64,000 bases of DNA from Lachnospiraceae bacterium (GCA_017445585.1 JAFSTX010000052.1:1-64000); one strand, 5' to 3'; counted from the stretch's first letter, positions 8,720-18,594 are shown. The notes: generated from the letters alone by a model not told the origin. Made by a program: numbers and translations.

Positions 8720-10249
8720 ATGAAATTCTACAAGGATCACTATGATGTAATAGTCATCGGAGGAGCGCTGGCGGGGCTGTCATCGGCGCTGATGCTCGCC
8801 GACAAGGGCAAGGATGTGCTCGTGCTCGAACGCCACAATCTGCCCGGCGGCATCGCCACCAGCTTTGTCAGGGGCGGTATTGAGATAGAGGCCGCGCTCC
8901 ATGAGATGATGAGTATCGGTTCAAAGGACAACCGCCTGAAGGTCGGCAAGTTCTTTGATGATATGGGAGTCGATATAGACTGGCTGAAGGTCCCCGAGGC
9001 CTATCACGCTTCCTTCCCCGGCGTGGAGGTAACTCTGCATCCGGGTCTGGAGCGTTTTGCAAAGGAGATCGACGAGGTCGTCCCGGGAACCTATGATAAA
9101 GTCCTCAGGCTCCTTAATCTGTGCAATACCGTGTTCGATTCGGTAAACGAGCTTTCGATCCACCCCATGAGCAAGGCGAAGATGCTGATAAAGCACGAGG
9201 CCTTTGTCAAGACGGCGGGCTATACCACCGCGGAGGTCATGGACACCTTTGATCTGCCGCAGAAAGCAAAGGATCTGCTCGCGCCTTACTGGATATATGT
9301 CGGCTCGGGCTTCAGCGAGCTGCCCTTTACGATCTATTCCGTGCTGATGGCGGATTATGTCGGCTACGGCTCGTACATACCGCTGAAGTTCAGCCATGAG
9401 ATGTCGCTCAAGATGGCCGAGAGAGCCGAGGCGATGGGCGTCCAGATCGAGTACCGCCAGCAGGTGGACAAGATCCTCGTAAAGGACGGCAGGGCATACG
9501 GAGTACGCACGGCGAGGGGCGACGAGATCCACGCCGACTACGTGATCTCGTCCGCATACCCCAACAAGGTCTATACGTCGATGATCGAGCCGGCTTCGGA
9601 GGTCCCGGAAAAGGCGCTCAGGATGGTAAACGGACGCAGGCTCAGCCTCACCGCGTTTTCCGTCATCATGATCCTCGACCGTCCCGCGCAGGAGCTGAAT
9701 ATCCGCGATTACAGCATTTTCCGCGGCGATACGATGGACACCGACGCGCACTACGAAAACCTCGCAGGGCTCGGCCCGTACAAGTATCTCACCTGTATCT
9801 GCCATAATTACGGCAATCCCGGCTGCACTCCCGAGGGGACCTGCTCGTTCTCGGTAACGGTCCTGCCCAGAGTGGACGGCTGGAAGACAGTAAAGGCAGA
9901 GGATTACGATGAGGTCAAGCACCGCGTCGCAAAGCAGCTCATAGATGATATGTCCGCTTATTTCGGCACGAATCTGCTCGATCATGTGCTGGAGGTCGTC
10001 ATCGAGACGCCCATGACCGTAAACCGCTACACAAACGCCTGGAACGGCTGCATCTACGGCTATGCCCACACAATGGAGGATCATATCATAGCCAGGCTCC
10101 AGACTGCGGAGGCGGAGAGATTTATACGCCATCTGGAGTTCTCGGGAGCTCACGCTATTTCGGGCGACGGCATGGGACCTCAGGTCACAAACGGCCGCAA
10201 GGCTGCAAAGAATGTTCTGGATACTATGGCAGAGGAGGCAGCAAAATGA
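8720..10249 (+). CDS. CrtI/RetSat-like FAD-dependent oxidoreductase
   Basis: About 509 residues from ATG 8720 behind AAAGGATG; the frame is open to 8657 but without a ribosome site. It has a dinucleotide-binding start ('DVIVIGGALAGLSSALML') with the GG motif ('LERHNLPGGIATSF') and the C-terminal flavin motif region ('AHAISGDGMGPQVTNG'). Overall it resembles phytoene desaturases and all-trans-retinol 13,14-reductase, enzymes that make or remove carbon-carbon double bonds in lipids. Placed between a fatty-acid isomerase homologue and a flavoreductase, it is a good candidate for a saturase acting on the isomerised product. Carotenoid chemistry is less likely, as no crtB-type gene is present. The direction of reaction is inferred. 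Confidence 0.78.
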   Translation: MKFYKDHYDVIVIGGALAGLSSALMLADKGKDVLVLERHNLPGGIATSFVRGGIEIEAALHEMMSIGSKDNRLKVGKFFDDMGVDIDWLKVPEAYHASFPGVEVTLHPGLERFAKEIDEVVPGTYDKVLRLLNLCNTVFDSVNELSIHPMSKAKMLIKHEAFVKTAGYTTAEVMDTFDLPQKAKDLLAPYWIYVGSGFSELPFTIYSVLMADYVGYGSYIPLKFSHEMSLKMAERAEAMGVQIEYRQQVDKILVKDGRAYGVRTARGDEIHADYVISSAYPNKVYTSMIEPASEVPEKALRMVNGRRLSLTAFSVIMILDRPAQELNIRDYSIFRGDTMDTDAHYENLAGLGPYKYLTCICHNYGNPGCTPEGTCSFSVTVLPRVDGWKTVKAEDYDEVKHRVAKQLIDDMSAYFGTNLLDHVLEVVIETPMTVNRYTNAWNGCIYGYAHTMEDHIIARLQTAEAERFIRHLEFSGAHAISGDGMGPQVTNGRKAAKNVLDTMAEEAAK

Positions 10250-11430
10250 AGATAAAGGGATTTTTAAAGGATGTGACCGGCGCCTCCAGAGTCACAAAGG
10301 CCAGGCTTGCTGCGTTTGAAAACGCTTCGCCCGTACCCGAAAAGAACGACCCGATAGCGGATGTGGTCCGCGAGTGGCATCCGGGCAAGCTCGATCTGGT
10401 GGTCACCGAGGTGCGCGATGCGTGCAGGACGGCAAAGACCGTCAGATTTGAGAGAGCGGACGGCAAAAAGCTCCCGTTTTTCTACGCCGGACAGTATATG
10501 GTCCTGGATTTTGAGATAGGAGAAAGCGTGATCTCGCGTCCGTACTCCATCAGCTCGGCGCCGTATCAGGCCAGAGAGGGCAGGGGCTTTGTCGAGATCA
10601 CGGTCAGGCGCTCAAAGGGCGACGGCTTTATCGCGGACTTTATCAATGATTCCGTAAAGGTCGGCGACAGGTTCAGGGGACTTATCGGCTGCGGACAGTT
10701 TTACTGGGAGAGTCTGCGCGACGCCGGACATGTCGTGGCGCTCGCAGGCGGCGTGGGGATCACTCCCTTTGCCTCTATGGCAAAAGAGGTCGCAGACGGA
10801 AAGCTGCCGATAGACCTTACGATCCTTTACGGCTCCGTTTCGTCTGACGATATTGTCATGAAGCAGGAGCTTGACGCGATAAAGAGCGACAGAGTCCATA
10901 TTGTCCATGTGCTTTCGGGCGACGAGCCCGGCTGGCAGGGCGAGAGAGGCTTTATCACTGCCGATATCATCAGGAAATACTCCGCGCCTGATACCACATA
11001 TATGATCTGCGGACCGCAGGCCATGTACAGGTTTATGCGCGAGGAGCTTAAAAAGCTGGACGCGCCCGCCCGCAGGATCAGATTTGAGGTCTTCGGTCAG
11101 GCAAAGGATATCACCTCCTTCCCCGGCTATCCTAAGGAGCTGGCTGATAAGACCTTTAACCTCACGGTACGCAGAGGTATCCATGAGGATGTGATCCAGG
11201 CCAAAGCCACGGAGAGCCTGGTCGTGGCGCTGGAGAGGGCAGGCATACGCATCGAGACGGGCTGCCGCAGCGGAGAGTGCGGCTTCTGCCGTACGAAGGT
11301 CGTTTCGGGCTCGGTCTACGTATGTCCCGAAAACGACGGACGCAGAGCGGCCGACCGGGATTTCGGCTATGTTCACGCCTGCGCGGCTTACCCCACGAGC
11401 GATCTGACGATCAAAATACCTATCGAGTGA
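10246..11430 (+). CDS. NAD(P)H flavoreductase with C-terminal [2Fe-2S] ferredoxin domain
   Basis: 394 residues. After about 45 N-terminal residues of unknown role comes an FNR-type FAD domain ('FYAGQYMVLDF', 'SRPYSISSAP'), an NAD(P) domain ('VVALAGGVGITPFASMAKE', 'TTYMICGPQAMYRF') and a plant-type ferredoxin domain with Cys spacing 'GCRSGECGFC' plus a distal Cys in 'VHACAAYPTSDL'. Such proteins take hydride from NAD(P)H and pass single electrons through the [2Fe-2S] centre to a partner. It overlaps the RetSat-like gene by ATGA, so the partner is probably that flavoprotein or the large Fe-S protein downstream. Cytoplasmic, no membrane segment. Confidence 0.87.
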   Translation: MKIKGFLKDVTGASRVTKARLAAFENASPVPEKNDPIADVVREWHPGKLDLVVTEVRDACRTAKTVRFERADGKKLPFFYAGQYMVLDFEIGESVISRPYSISSAPYQAREGRGFVEITVRRSKGDGFIADFINDSVKVGDRFRGLIGCGQFYWESLRDAGHVVALAGGVGITPFASMAKEVADGKLPIDLTILYGSVSSDDIVMKQELDAIKSDRVHIVHVLSGDEPGWQGERGFITADIIRKYSAPDTTYMICGPQAMYRFMREELKKLDAPARRIRFEVFGQAKDITSFPGYPKELADKTFNLTVRRGIHEDVIQAKATESLVVALERAGIRIETGCRSGECGFCRTKVVSGSVYVCPENDGRRAADRDFGYVHACAAYPTSDLTIKIPIE

Positions 11431-11444
11431 GAGAGGAAATATAA

Positions 11445-14264
11445 ATGGTAAAAGAAGTCAACCCCGCGATCCACGTCAACGAGCGCGATTATCCGGTGGA
11501 CGGTCATCACTGCGATGATCCGGAAAAGGCAAAACTTGTCAAAAAGCTGGCCGTGATGATAACCGACAATATCCCGCGCAAGCTTCCGGGCGGCATGAAG
11601 GAAAACCATATGGATTTCTGGATACTGGACAGGCTGCTTACAAAGGAAGAGGTGAAGTTCATGCTCAGCTTCAAGAAGCGCCGTTTCGGGCTGACCACGC
11701 CCGAGCTGGCCGAAAGAAACAGCATGAGCGAGGAGGAAGCGCAGAAGATCATAGATCATCTGATCTGGATCGGTATCCTCGAGCAGAACCGTGACAACGC
11801 CGACCAGCATATCCAGTACTGGATCCCCAAATGGGTAGTGGGCTCCGGTGAGTATATGGTCGAGCACGCCACGCTTCCCGACGAGCATCCCGAGGTGGCT
11901 ACGATGTTCAATCTGGCGCCGCAGGAGCCTCTGGAGCTGGCCGCAAAGCTCGTTCCTCCGGGAGGCGCGGGTATCGGTATGCATGTCATTCCCGTGGAAA
12001 AAGCGATAAATGCCGAGAGCCGCAGCGTCTCTGTCGAGCATCTGAGCCACTGGCTTGAAAAATACGATAAGTTCTGCACCATGGTCTGCGCCTGCCGCAA
12101 GGCTCAGCGCATCAGAGGCGAGGGCGTGGGAGATATCGAGGGCCATATGTGCATAGGCCTTGGCGATATCGCGGAATTCCTCGTGGAAACAGGAAAAGAC
12201 GCAAAATACGTGACACGCGAGGAGGTCATCGAGCTCCTTGAACGCAGCGAGAAAAAGGGCTACGTACATCAGATCACAAATCTGGACGGAGAGAACCGCA
12301 TAGTCGGTATCTGCAACTGCTCGCCCGGCAGCTGCTACGGCCTTCGTACTTCGCAGCTTTTCAATACCCCGAATATGTCTCGCTCTGCCTACCGCGCGCA
12401 CGTGGATTACTCCAAGTGCGTAGCCTGCGGCAAATGCGTGGAGGTCTGTCCTGTCGGCGCAGCGCGCCTGGGACAGAAGCTCTGCAAGGCGGACGGCTCC
12501 AAGGTGAAGTATCCCATGAGGGACCTGCCTGACGATCACGTCTGGGGTGAAAAGAGATGGGACCGCAATTACCGCGACACAAACAAGCTCAACTGCTACG
12601 ATACCGGTACTTCGCCCTGCAAGAGCGCCTGCCCGGCGCATATCGCCGTTCAGGGCTATATCAGGATGGCTGCAGAGGGCAGATATGAGGACGCGGTGCG
12701 TCTGATCCGCAAGGACAATCCTTTCCCCGCTGTCTGTGGCGCCGTCTGCAACAAGCGCTGCGAGGACCGCTGCACGAGAGGCACCATCGACCAGCCAGTG
12801 GCTATCGACGAGATCAAAAAATTCCTGGCGCAGTGGGAGCTTAATAATCCCCAGGATTATACCGTACCCGCTGAAAACTGGGCAGGAGAAGAGTGGAAGG
12901 ACAAGAAGATCGCCGTTATCGGCGCGGGTCCTGCCGGACTCTCTGCCGCCTACTACCTGCGCAGCGAGGGGTACCCCGTCACTGTTTTTGAAAAGGAACC
13001 CGTGCCGGGCGGAATGCTCGTAAACGGTATTCCTTCATTCAGGCTCGAGAAAGACGTTATCCGCAAGGAGATCGGGATCATCGAAAAGATGGGCGCCGAG
13101 ATCCGCTGCGGCGTCGAGGTCGGACGTGATGTGACCCTTGACGAGCTTCGCGCTCAGGGCTACAAGGCTTTCTATATCGCTATAGGTCTGCAGGGCGGAC
13201 GCATGGCCGGAGTGCCCGGCGAGGACGCCGAGGGCGTCGAATCCGGTGTGAGCTTCCTGCGCAGAGTCAACCAGGATGAGAGCGTGCGCCTTAACGGCGA
13301 CGTGGTCGTGGTCGGCGGCGGAAATGTCGCTGCCGATGTGGCCAGGACCGCGCTCCGCGCTGCCTCCGGCAAGGTCACCATGCTCTGCCTTGAGCAGCGT
13401 GACGAGATGCCCGCTGCGCGCGACGAGGTCGCCGAGTGCGAGGCCGAGGGCATAGAGATAAAGAACGGCTGGGGCCCGAAGGAGATACTGACCGAACACG
13501 GCCGCGTATGCGGTATCGTGTTCAAAAAGTGTGTTTCCGTCTTTGATGCGGACCACAGATTTGCTCCGAAGTATGACGAGAACGAGACAATCACCGTAAA
13601 ATGCGATAATGTGCTCATGGCCATAGGACAGAGCGCCGAGTGGGGCGGCCTGCTCGATGGCTCAAAGGTGGAGGTCCGTCCCGGCGGCACTGCCGTCGCG
13701 GATCCCGTGACCTATCAGACCGCCGAGCCCGATATCTTTGTGGGAGGCGATATCTACCACGGCGCGCGTTTTGCGATAGACGCCATCGCCGAAGGCAGGC
13801 AGGGCATGGTCTCGATCAACCGCTTTGTCCATCCGGGACAGTCCCTGACCATCGGACGCGATCTGCGTACTTTTATCGAGCTTGACCGCGATGATATACG
13901 CGTGGAGTCGTTTGATAATTCGCCGCGTCAGCGTCCCGGCATGAAGAGCGGAGATGTACGCGGAACCTTTGAGGATATGAGGCTCCCTCTTACCGAGGAA
14001 CAGGTCAGGACCGAGGCGGCGCGCTGCCTCAAGTGCGGAGCCACTATCGTGGATCTGAATCAGTGTGTGGGCTGCGGCCTTTGCACTACGAGGTGCGAGT
14101 TTGACGCGATCCACCTCACGCGCGATCTGCCTGCCGCCAGCGAGATGCATACGGCGGAGGAGATGATGAAGCTTGTAGGTCCTTACGCGATAAAGCGTAT
14201 GGGACGCATCGTAAAGCGCGCTGTTACAGGCAAGTCGTCTTATCCCACCGAGCAGACGACCTGA
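11445..14264 (+). CDS. 939-residue Fe-S / GltD-like flavoprotein electron hub
   Basis: A multidomain protein. Residues about 1-200 hold a winged-helix-like segment ('TTPELAERNSMSEEEAQKII'). Residues about 205-310 have a Cys-rich block ('CTMVCACRKAQ', 'MCIG', 'CNCSPGSC'). A 4Fe-4S ferredoxin motif follows near 320 ('CVACGKCVEVCP'), then a GltD-type N-terminal cluster domain ('CKSACPAHI', 'CGAVCNKRCEDRC'), an FAD/NAD(P) reductase (about 480-810, 'IAVIGAGPAGLSAAYYL', 'VVVVGGGNVAADVA') and a final ferredoxin motif ('CVGCGLCTTRCEFDAI'). It probably moves electrons between NAD(P)H and ferredoxin-level carriers for the upstream oxidoreductases. Co-transcribed, 14 bases after the flavoreductase. The domain order is clear; the partners are inferred. 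Confidence 0.8.
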   Translation: MVKEVNPAIHVNERDYPVDGHHCDDPEKAKLVKKLAVMITDNIPRKLPGGMKENHMDFWILDRLLTKEEVKFMLSFKKRRFGLTTPELAERNSMSEEEAQKIIDHLIWIGILEQNRDNADQHIQYWIPKWVVGSGEYMVEHATLPDEHPEVATMFNLAPQEPLELAAKLVPPGGAGIGMHVIPVEKAINAESRSVSVEHLSHWLEKYDKFCTMVCACRKAQRIRGEGVGDIEGHMCIGLGDIAEFLVETGKDAKYVTREEVIELLERSEKKGYVHQITNLDGENRIVGICNCSPGSCYGLRTSQLFNTPNMSRSAYRAHVDYSKCVACGKCVEVCPVGAARLGQKLCKADGSKVKYPMRDLPDDHVWGEKRWDRNYRDTNKLNCYDTGTSPCKSACPAHIAVQGYIRMAAEGRYEDAVRLIRKDNPFPAVCGAVCNKRCEDRCTRGTIDQPVAIDEIKKFLAQWELNNPQDYTVPAENWAGEEWKDKKIAVIGAGPAGLSAAYYLRSEGYPVTVFEKEPVPGGMLVNGIPSFRLEKDVIRKEIGIIEKMGAEIRCGVEVGRDVTLDELRAQGYKAFYIAIGLQGGRMAGVPGEDAEGVESGVSFLRRVNQDESVRLNGDVVVVGGGNVAADVARTALRAASGKVTMLCLEQRDEMPAARDEVAECEAEGIEIKNGWGPKEILTEHGRVCGIVFKKCVSVFDADHRFAPKYDENETITVKCDNVLMAIGQSAEWGGLLDGSKVEVRPGGTAVADPVTYQTAEPDIFVGGDIYHGARFAIDAIAEGRQGMVSINRFVHPGQSLTIGRDLRTFIELDRDDIRVESFDNSPRQRPGMKSGDVRGTFEDMRLPLTEEQVRTEAARCLKCGATIVDLNQCVGCGLCTTRCEFDAIHLTRDLPAASEMHTAEEMMKLVGPYAIKRMGRIVKRAVTGKSSYPTEQTT

Positions 14265-14333
14265 TCGGTAAAGCGGCGCCGCGTACGCCCGCATGACCTC
14301 GGGAATGAGATCATAAGCAGGCGGATATATACA

Positions 14334-14396
14334 TAAAAAAACGACGATCGTTTGCGGACACATGCATGTGAAAGCAAACAGATCGTCGCTTTTTTA
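14334..14396. terminator. bidirectional terminator between convergent genes
   Basis: The left arm at 14341-14355 (ACGACGATCGTTTGC) pairs, with one bulge, with 14374-14390. An A run precedes it and a T run follows, so it can end both the + strand redox operon and the - strand exporter operon. Confidence 0.85.
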
Positions 14397-14417
14397 AGGA
14401 GCCTGACGGATTCGCGG

Positions 14418-16361
14418 TTATTTGATCCCGGCGAAGCGGATCACGTAGTGAGTATCCGATGTCTCGCGTCCGAGCTCGATAAGCTGGGCAAAACGGGCGG
14501 CGATACGCGCGTTCTCACCGCCAAAGCGGTCAGTGATCCTGGAGATCCCATCCTCGTCCAAACGGTTTATCCCATCTGACAGCTTTGCCGCGCCATCCGC
14601 CAGCCTGACAGCTCCGTCAGTAAGCACGGCTGCGCCATCCGCCAGGTCATGAGAACCCTTGTTTACCGTCCTGACGCCGCCCGAGAGCTCGCCCGCTCCG
14701 CTGCTGAGAGTGCTGCTTCCTTCTTTCAGCGCCTTGACGCCGTCGGAGAGCTGTCCGGCGCCGGCTGCCGCGCTGTCTACACCTCTTGTGTATTCATTTA
14801 CTCCGCTGCAGAAAACTGCCAGAGAATCCAGCTGCGCCTTGGCAGTGGAAACCTTTGCGAGGCCCTCGCCTGCCTCGGCTATCCGGGCCTTGACTTCGTC
14901 TGATTCCATCTGCTGCGCGATAAGAGCCTGGATCTGGCTGTCGGTCTGTGAGGCTATTGCCGCACTTATTTCGTCGGAGCTCATCTGCGCATCGATCCCG
15001 TTTTCTATACCCTGTGCCACCGCATCAGGTATCTGTCCGGCGTCCAGCAGCTGCTGATATGCGTCTGCCGACGGGAAACCGGCTGCGGATATTACCGCCT
15101 CGCGTACCTGCGCGCGGATGGCCCCTGTCACTGCCTCAGCTACAGCCTGACGGTTTGCCTCGACGGCAGCCGTAACGGTGCCGAGAGCCTGCGCGTATAC
15201 GGCATCCTTATCGAGAGAAGAGATGATGGAGGAAAGCTTTTCCGAATAGTTTTCCGGCGTAAACCTGCCCGCGGGCAGACCTGCGGCAGCCAGAGAATCA
15301 GATACCGTGCCAAGCATGGTCTCAAAGATCTGATCTGCTCCGCTGCGCAGCAGGCCGCTGTTTTCCGAGAGAAGGGCGAGCCCGGTGCTCAGCTCGCCGA
15401 CTCCGCCATCGAGCTGGTCTATGCCTTTTGAAAGAGCAGAGGCTCCGTCAGCCAGGGCATCCGTTCCTCCGGCAAGCCTGTCCGTTCCCTCTGCGAGCTT
15501 TTCAGTCCCGTCGCCAAGCTGAGCTGCGCCGTCGGAGAGATCCTTCGCGCCGCTGCTCAGCGCGGAAGCTCCGCTGCGCAGATCCTTCATGCCGTCAGAC
15601 AGCTTGTCCATCTGATCCCCGAGGTCCTTGAGCTCGTCTATGCCTTCGATATCCAGTTCTTCCGTATTCAGGGGCAGTATTACGCCGTACGCTCCATCGA
15701 GCGCGAAATCAGTTACATCGGCGCTTATCTCCATGAAGGAGGGGAGCTTTGAGACAAGCTCGCTCTTGCCCACTGGGTCAAGACTGTCAGCCATGCCGGG
15801 AAGGATAAGCCCCGCGGCTATGATGTGTTTTCCGTCATCGATCGTTCTGCCGCCTGATATTTCCACTCCGGCAAATCTGTCACGGTCCAGCATAAGTCCG
15901 GTAAGCACGGCGTAAGGGGTGCAGAGCTTTTCCGCGATCCCGTTTACCTTTACCAGCTGCCTGCTCAGATTTTCGCACTCAAAACGTATGCAGATGTGGC
16001 CGCTCCTGCCCGCGAGCTCTTCGGGAGTTATCCCGGCGCCGTCCAGGGTATAGCGGACGGTAAACGATACAGGGAGCTCGGATGCGGTAATGTCAGGGTA
16101 TGTCATTCCGGTGCCGGACGATTCTATCACCTTTTCGGTCCTGCCTGAGGCGTCGGCGATGATATAGGTCGCGCCGTCAAAGTCGATCGTCCTGCTGACG
16201 CCGGACGGCTCCGCAGAAAGCACCTGCGACGCGGAGCTGCCTATGGTATTGGGGTCTTCGTCGGCGACAGCCTCAAGAGAGATCCTGCCCGAAAGCCAGG
16301 CGGGAATGGCCGCCAGCGACAGCGCCAGTGTGACGCACAGTATTTTTTTGATTTTTTTCAT
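14418..16361 (-). CDS. secreted or anchored heptad-repeat protein (YhgE/Pip-like repeats)
   Basis: 647 residues with a signal peptide ('KKILCVTLALSLAAIPAWL'). The middle carries many short repeats of the L-x-D/S-G type ('LSDGAAQLGDGTEKLAEG', 'LSSGAGELSGGV'), as in the X-X-X-Leu-X-X-Gly heptad segments of YhgE/Pip proteins, probably forming long helices outside the membrane. No C-terminal membrane span is seen, unlike full YhgE, and the protein ends in a short folded tail. It is the second gene of a - strand pair with an MMPL transporter and probably works with it, perhaps as an extracellular extension. The precise function is unknown. Confidence 0.75.
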   Translation of the reverse strand: MKKIKKILCVTLALSLAAIPAWLSGRISLEAVADEDPNTIGSSASQVLSAEPSGVSRTIDFDGATYIIADASGRTEKVIESSGTGMTYPDITASELPVSFTVRYTLDGAGITPEELAGRSGHICIRFECENLSRQLVKVNGIAEKLCTPYAVLTGLMLDRDRFAGVEISGGRTIDDGKHIIAAGLILPGMADSLDPVGKSELVSKLPSFMEISADVTDFALDGAYGVILPLNTEELDIEGIDELKDLGDQMDKLSDGMKDLRSGASALSSGAKDLSDGAAQLGDGTEKLAEGTDRLAGGTDALADGASALSKGIDQLDGGVGELSTGLALLSENSGLLRSGADQIFETMLGTVSDSLAAAGLPAGRFTPENYSEKLSSIISSLDKDAVYAQALGTVTAAVEANRQAVAEAVTGAIRAQVREAVISAAGFPSADAYQQLLDAGQIPDAVAQGIENGIDAQMSSDEISAAIASQTDSQIQALIAQQMESDEVKARIAEAGEGLAKVSTAKAQLDSLAVFCSGVNEYTRGVDSAAAGAGQLSDGVKALKEGSSTLSSGAGELSGGVRTVNKGSHDLADGAAVLTDGAVRLADGAAKLSDGINRLDEDGISRITDRFGGENARIAARFAQLIELGRETSDTHYVIRFAGIK

Positions 16362-16450
16362 GATAGCCTCCTCATGTTATCAGCATTTTAATAAAAGAGT
16401 ATTTCTAAAGGGCAGACGGCCTGCGCCGGTCCTCCCCGGATCTTTTCAGG

Positions 16451-18541
16451 TCAGGCCTTCGTACAGTTCTTCATACCGAGCGTAGTGTGCCTGACCAGTC
16501 CGTCGCACAGCATCAGCAGCGCGGGAAGGATCAGTATCACGAGCGCCATGGATATAAGCGCTCCGCGCGAGAGCAGCAGGCACATCGATCCTATGATATC
16601 GATATCGGTATATACGTAGACTCCGAAAGTCGCTCCAAACAGGCCAAGGCCCGATGTCAGTATCGAGGGTATCGAGGTGGAAAGCGCCGTCTTCACGGCA
16701 TCGCGTTTTGAGGCGCCGCCGATCCTCTCGCTCCTGTAGCGTGTTGTCATCAGTATGGCGTAATCCACCGTGGCGCCGAGCTGGATAGTGGATATACAGA
16801 TAGGCGCGATAAATGGAAGCTGTTCGCCGGTGAAATGCGAGATGCCCAGATTGATGAAAATACCGAGCTCTATCACCGCGACCAGGATAAAGGGCAGCGA
16901 TATGCTGCGTTCGACCAGCAGAATGATGACGAAGACCATGGCGATACTGACGAGATTGACCCTTGCAAAATCGATATCCGTCACCTCTATCATATCCTTG
17001 GTGCAGGCCGCCTCGCCGATGAGCATCGACGACGGATCGTGGCTCTTGATAATGCGGTTTACTTCATTTATCTGGTCGGACACCTCATCGGTTGCTATTC
17101 CGTACTCAGAGCTGAAGAGCAGCAGCTCGTACCTGCCGGAGATCAGCTGCGAGGTCACGGCATCCGGAAGCATCTCGCGCGGAATACGGTCGCCGGTCAC
17201 GCTTTCCAGTCCGAGGACGTATTTTACACCGTCCACGGCCCCCAGCTCATCGCACAGCGCATTTACTTCGCTCTGAGACAGAGATGAGCTGACCAGGATC
17301 ATCTGGACGTTTGACATGTCATAATCATCACGGAGCTTTTTATTGGCTATCCTGAAATCCATGTCCTCGGGCAGCGAATCCGCGATGGTGTAGTAGACCT
17401 CTGCGTTCGCCTTTTTATACGCGTAGTAAAAAGGCGGTATCAGAGCTATGAAAAGCACGAGGAAAAGAGGGAAGATCTTTACTATCACTCCGGCGGCTTT
17501 TCCGCAGTCGGGGATCAGCGCACGGTGCCGCGTGGCCTGCAGAGGCCGGTCGAGGACCAGAATCATGGAGGGCAGAACAGTAACCGAGCCGATGACGCCC
17601 AGCAGCACGCCCTTAGCCATGATCAGGCCGAGATCGCGGCCCAGTGTGAAGCTCATAAAGCACAGCGCTATAAATCCCGCGATGGTAGTGACGGAAGATC
17701 CTACGACAGAAGTCAGAGTGTCGCGTATAGCAGCTGCCATGGCCTGCTTTCTGTCGGATTCGTTTACGCTGTGTTCGTTGTAGCTGTGCCAGAGGAAAAT
17801 GCTGTAATCCATGGTCACGGCCAGCTGCAGTACGGCAGCGAGGGCTTTTGTGATATAGGAGATCTCGCCGAATATGAAATTCGATCCCATATTCATCAGC
17901 ACCATGACTCCTATGCTGGCCAGAAAGACAAAGGGGACCAGCCAGCCGTCGAGCAGAAGCATCATGACGATGCAGGCGCAGATCACCGCGATAGCTACGT
18001 AGACAGCCTCCTCCTTTTCACACAGCTCTTTCAGATCGGCTACCATGGCGCTCATTCCTGCGATCAGCGCGCGTCCGTCCGTGATCTGACGGATCTTTCC
18101 GACGGCTTCGATAGTCTCATCCGCCGATGTGCCGCTGTCGAAAAACACGGCCATCATGGTAGAATCTCCGCTGTTAAAGGCTTCGTACAGATCCTGAGGA
18201 AGCATTTCCATCGGAATGTTCTCCGGCAGGAAGGTGTCATACCAGATCACATCAGCCACGTGGTCCACTTCGGATATTGACTTTCTGAGAGCGCTTACCT
18301 GGCTCTGGTCCATTCCCTCCACGATCACCATGGCAAAGGCACCTTTGCCGAATTCCTTAAGCAGTACGTCCTGACCCTTTACTGTCTCCATGTCCTGAGG
18401 CAGATAGGTCAGCATGTCATAATTGATACGCGTGCGCGCCATGCCAAAAACTGAAAGCACGCACAGAGCCAGCGCGGCGATAAGTATCGGTATGCGCAGC
18501 TTCACTACTCCATTTGCAAATCTCATAACTTGTCCTTTCAA
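16451..18541 (-). CDS. MMPL/RND-family membrane transporter
   Basis: 696 residues with the two-fold RND/MMPL layout. One helix leads into an extracellular domain (about residues 30-180), a first bundle of helices with 'LAVTMDYSIFLWHSYNEH', a second extracellular domain (about 370-520) and a second bundle with 'GATVDYAILMTTRYRSE'. The Asp-Tyr pairs in these helices are the usual proton-relay positions. It probably exports lipids or amphipathic compounds by proton motive force. It precedes the heptad-repeat protein on the same strand and diverges from a TetR regulator, with a palindromic operator in its upstream region. The substrate is not predictable. Confidence 0.85.
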   Translation of the reverse strand: MKGQVMRFANGVVKLRIPILIAALALCVLSVFGMARTRINYDMLTYLPQDMETVKGQDVLLKEFGKGAFAMVIVEGMDQSQVSALRKSISEVDHVADVIWYDTFLPENIPMEMLPQDLYEAFNSGDSTMMAVFFDSGTSADETIEAVGKIRQITDGRALIAGMSAMVADLKELCEKEEAVYVAIAVICACIVMMLLLDGWLVPFVFLASIGVMVLMNMGSNFIFGEISYITKALAAVLQLAVTMDYSIFLWHSYNEHSVNESDRKQAMAAAIRDTLTSVVGSSVTTIAGFIALCFMSFTLGRDLGLIMAKGVLLGVIGSVTVLPSMILVLDRPLQATRHRALIPDCGKAAGVIVKIFPLFLVLFIALIPPFYYAYKKANAEVYYTIADSLPEDMDFRIANKKLRDDYDMSNVQMILVSSSLSQSEVNALCDELGAVDGVKYVLGLESVTGDRIPREMLPDAVTSQLISGRYELLLFSSEYGIATDEVSDQINEVNRIIKSHDPSSMLIGEAACTKDMIEVTDIDFARVNLVSIAMVFVIILLVERSISLPFILVAVIELGIFINLGISHFTGEQLPFIAPICISTIQLGATVDYAILMTTRYRSERIGGASKRDAVKTALSTSIPSILTSGLGLFGATFGVYVYTDIDIIGSMCLLLSRGALISMALVILILPALLMLCDGLVRHTTLGMKNCTKA

Positions 18542-18594
18542 TAAAAAACAGGCCGGGAACGGCTTTTATCCCATCCCCTGACCCGGGTTGCATT

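Noticed and set aside
12361-13885. Several long frames overlapping the 939-residue protein on both strands
   Set aside because: They are shadows of the strongly coding high-GC gene: no ribosome sites, no family motifs, and the main frame has clear Fe-S and FAD motifs.
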